Origin: an uncultured Garciella sp.
Lineage (GTDB): Bacteria > Bacillota > Clostridia > Eubacteriales > Garciellaceae
DNA: 7,055 bases
Reading direction: 5' to 3'
NCBI GenBank assembly: GCA_900555725.1
Contig: USMD01000096.1
Span: forward strand, 1 to 7,055
Numbering within the stretch: position 1 is the first letter of the stretch; every line of letters begins with the position of its first letter. The notes beneath the pieces were generated by a model that did no database searches, was not told the origin of the DNA, and saw only the letters and a program-made list of their open reading frames with translations. Positions 5,538-7,055 of this stretch are shown one piece after another. The translations under genes and the position numbers were made by a program.

Positions 5538-5822
5538 ATGAACATTAAGCCATTAGGAGACAGAGTTGTCATTAAAGTAAAGAAAGAAGAAGAAAAGACA
5601 AAGAGCGGTATTGTTTTACCCGATACTGCAAAGGAAAAACCACAAGAAGGTACTATTGTAGCAGTAGGCAGTGGAGAAGTTGTAGATGGGAAAAAAGTAG
5701 AGCTTGAAGTAAAGGAAGGAGATCAAGTTATTTTCTCTAAATATGCTGGTACAGAAATAAAGCTGGACGAGGAAGAATATTTAATCTTAAGACAAAATGA
5801 TATTCTAGCTATTTTACAATAG
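5538..5822 (+). CDS. groES: GroES co-chaperonin (Hsp10)
   Basis: A complete 94-residue GroES, the usual length. Seven copies form the lid that closes the GroEL folding chamber in the cytoplasm. The N-terminus (MNIKPLGDRVVIK) is typical. The mobile loop (about 16-34) carries the hydrophobic GroEL-binding tripeptide IVL (25-27) in the SGIVLPD context. The roof hairpin region (about 44-52) and the C-terminal strand EEEYLILRQNDILAIL close the barrel. The start ATG is 7 nt after GGAGG (5526-5530, within AAGGAGGG). It is the first gene of the CIRCE-controlled groES-groEL operon, 65 nt ahead of groEL. Confidence 0.99.
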   Translation: MNIKPLGDRVVIKVKKEEEKTKSGIVLPDTAKEKPQEGTIVAVGSGEVVDGKKVELEVKEGDQVIFSKYAGTEIKLDEEEYLILRQNDILAILQ

Positions 5823-5827
5823 TATAC

Positions 5828-5856
5828 TTCGGGGCATTACATAATCTACCCCAGAA
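5828..5856 (+). other. Possible stem-loop between groES and groEL
   Basis: TTCGGGG (5828-5834) can pair with CCCC-A-GAA (5849-5856), with one bulged A and a 14-nt loop. No T-run follows, so it is unlikely to be a full terminator. It could affect mRNA processing or stability within the operon. The GGGG/CCCC pairing is conspicuous in such AT-rich sequence. Confidence 0.45.
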
Positions 5857-5887
5857 ATGAAAAAACAAACTTAAGGAGGTATATATA

Positions 5888-7013
5888 ATGGCAAAGCAAA
5901 TTGAATTTGGTGAAGAAGCTAGAAAAGCACTAGAAGCAGGTGTAAATAAATTAGCAAATACAGTAAAAGTTACCCTTGGACCAAAGGGTAGAAATGTAGT
6001 ATTAGATAAGAAATTTGGTTCTCCTATTATTACAAATGATGGAGTAACTATTGCAAAGGAAATTGAACTAGAAGATCCTTATGAAAACATGGGAGCTCAG
6101 CTGGTAAAAGAAGTAGCTACAAAGACAAATGATGTTGCAGGGGATGGAACTACAACTGCTACTTTACTTACTCAAGCAATTATTCGAGAAGGGCTTAAAA
6201 ATGTAGCTGCTGGCGCAAATCCAATGGTTTTAAGGAAAGGAATTGGAAAAGCGGTAGAGACTGTTGTAGAAGAAATTAAGAAAAACAGTAAGACTGTGAA
6301 GACAAGAGAGGCTATTAGTCAAGTTGCTTCTAACTCAGCATCTGATGAAAATATTGGAAAATTAATCTCCGATGCAATGGAAAAAGTAGGAAATGATGGT
6401 GTTATTACTATAGAAGAAGGAAATACCATGGGAATTGAATTAGAAGTGGTAGAAGGAATGCAATTCGACCGTGGATATTTATCTCCATATATGGTAACCG
6501 ATACAGAAAAAATGGAAGCAATATTAGACAATCCATATATCTTAATTACTGATAAGAAAATCTCTAATATTCAGGAAGTTCTACCTATCTTAGAACAAAT
6601 TGTACAACAAGGTGGAAAACTATTAATCATTGCTGAAGATGTAGAAGGAGAAGCTCTGGCAACTTTAGTATTAAATAAATTAAGAGGAACCTTTAATTGT
6701 GTAGCAGTAAAAGCACCAGGATTTGGAGACAGAAGAAAAGAGATGCTAGAAGATATTGCTATTTTAACTGGCGGTACTGTAATCTCTGAAGATCTTGGAT
6801 TAGATCTTAAAACAGTACAACTAGATCAACTAGGTAGAGCAAGACAAGTAAAAGTAGACAAAGAAAATACTATCATTGTTGAAGGTGCAGGAGATTCTAA
6901 AGCAATCGAAGATCGAGTAGCACAAATTAAGACGCAAATTCTAAATACTACATCTGAATTTGACAAAGAAAAACTACAAGAAAGATTAGCAAAATTAGCA
7001 GGTGGAGTAGCTG
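5888..7013 (+). CDS. groL: GroEL chaperonin (Hsp60), 3'-truncated by the insert end
   Basis: The first 375 codons of GroEL, the double-ring ATP-dependent folding chaperone of the cytoplasm. The frame stays open from the ATG to the adapter junction. Landmarks are TVKVTLGPKGRNVVLD (25-40), DGV with Asp51, the nucleotide-binding loop GDGTTTAT (85-92, Asp86), and the apical domain with GYLSPY (196-201), LLIIAEDVEGEAL (245-257) and APGFGDRR (276-283). The sequence stops just after LAKLAGGVA. About 165 residues are therefore missing, including the ATPase Asp equivalent to E. coli Asp398 and the C-terminal tail. Translation after 7013 reads adapter. A very strong ribosome binding site, TAAGGAGGT (5872-5880), lies with its GGAGG core 8 nt before the start. 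Residue 149 is Asn where Ile is usual. Confidence 0.98.
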
Positions 7014-7055
7014 CTGTCTCTTATACACATCTGACGCTGCCGACGATCTTACGCG
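7014..7055. other. Nextera i5-side adapter and index (library artefact)
   Basis: Positions 7014-7046 match the reverse complement of the Nextera read-1 adapter and begin with the Tn5 mosaic end (7014-7032). Positions 7047-7054 (TCTTACGC) are the reverse complement of GCGTAAGA, which from memory is i5 index S517. The final G fits the next P5 base. This is not genomic. Confidence 0.97.

Noticed and set aside
6319..6531. Minus-strand frame opposite groEL
   Set aside because: It is a shadow of highly conserved GroEL codons.

Overview
The window looks like ordinary chromosome from an AT-rich Gram-positive bacterium, most likely a member of the Clostridia (Firmicutes/Bacillota). The signs are strong AGGAGG-type ribosome binding sites, AT-rich codon use, consensus vegetative promoters, a perfect CIRCE operator in front of groESL, and clostridial-style Rex, Ogg and Asp23-family proteins. 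I cannot name a genus from the sequence alone. Both ends are library artefact, not genome: positions 1-44 and 7014-7055 match Illumina Nextera adapter and index sequence. The biological insert is therefore about 45-7013, and the first and last genes are cut by it.

Layout. At 45-458 (+) is the C-terminal three quarters of bioY, the biotin-binding subunit of an ECF transporter. It converges, with a 14-bp gap, on a complete ABC-F translation-factor ATPase of the YdiF type (473-2413, -). A divergent intergenic region of about 290 bp follows. It carries a likely promoter and an inverted repeat for the ABC-F gene, two mutually exclusive inverted repeats, and a perfect-consensus promoter for rex. 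The -35 box of that promoter lies inside a Rex-operator-like palindrome. rex (2708-3382, +) encodes the NADH/NAD+-sensing repressor and ends in a clear intrinsic terminator.

Next comes a probable two-gene unit: an unusual P-loop ATPase / Asp23-Gls24 two-domain protein (3540-4364, +), overlapped by an Ogg-type 8-oxoguanine DNA glycosylase gene (about 4354-5223, +). A 314-bp gap after ogg holds a promoter and the CIRCE operator. It leads into groES (5538-5822, +) and groEL (5888 to the insert end, +, truncated after 375 codons).

How the genes fit together. The order ABC-F(-), rex(+), ..., groES, groEL resembles the ydiF-rex-groESL neighbourhood of Bacillus subtilis as I recall it, so this is probably a conserved housekeeping and stress locus: translation rescue, redox sensing, oxidative DNA repair and protein folding. 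I see no mobile element, CRISPR array, RNA gene or obvious new defence system. The items most worth following up are the P-loop/Asp23 fusion protein, the Rex-like site on the rex promoter, the operator-like inverted repeats in front of the ABC-F and fusion genes, and an AT-rich element shared by the rex and groES leaders.
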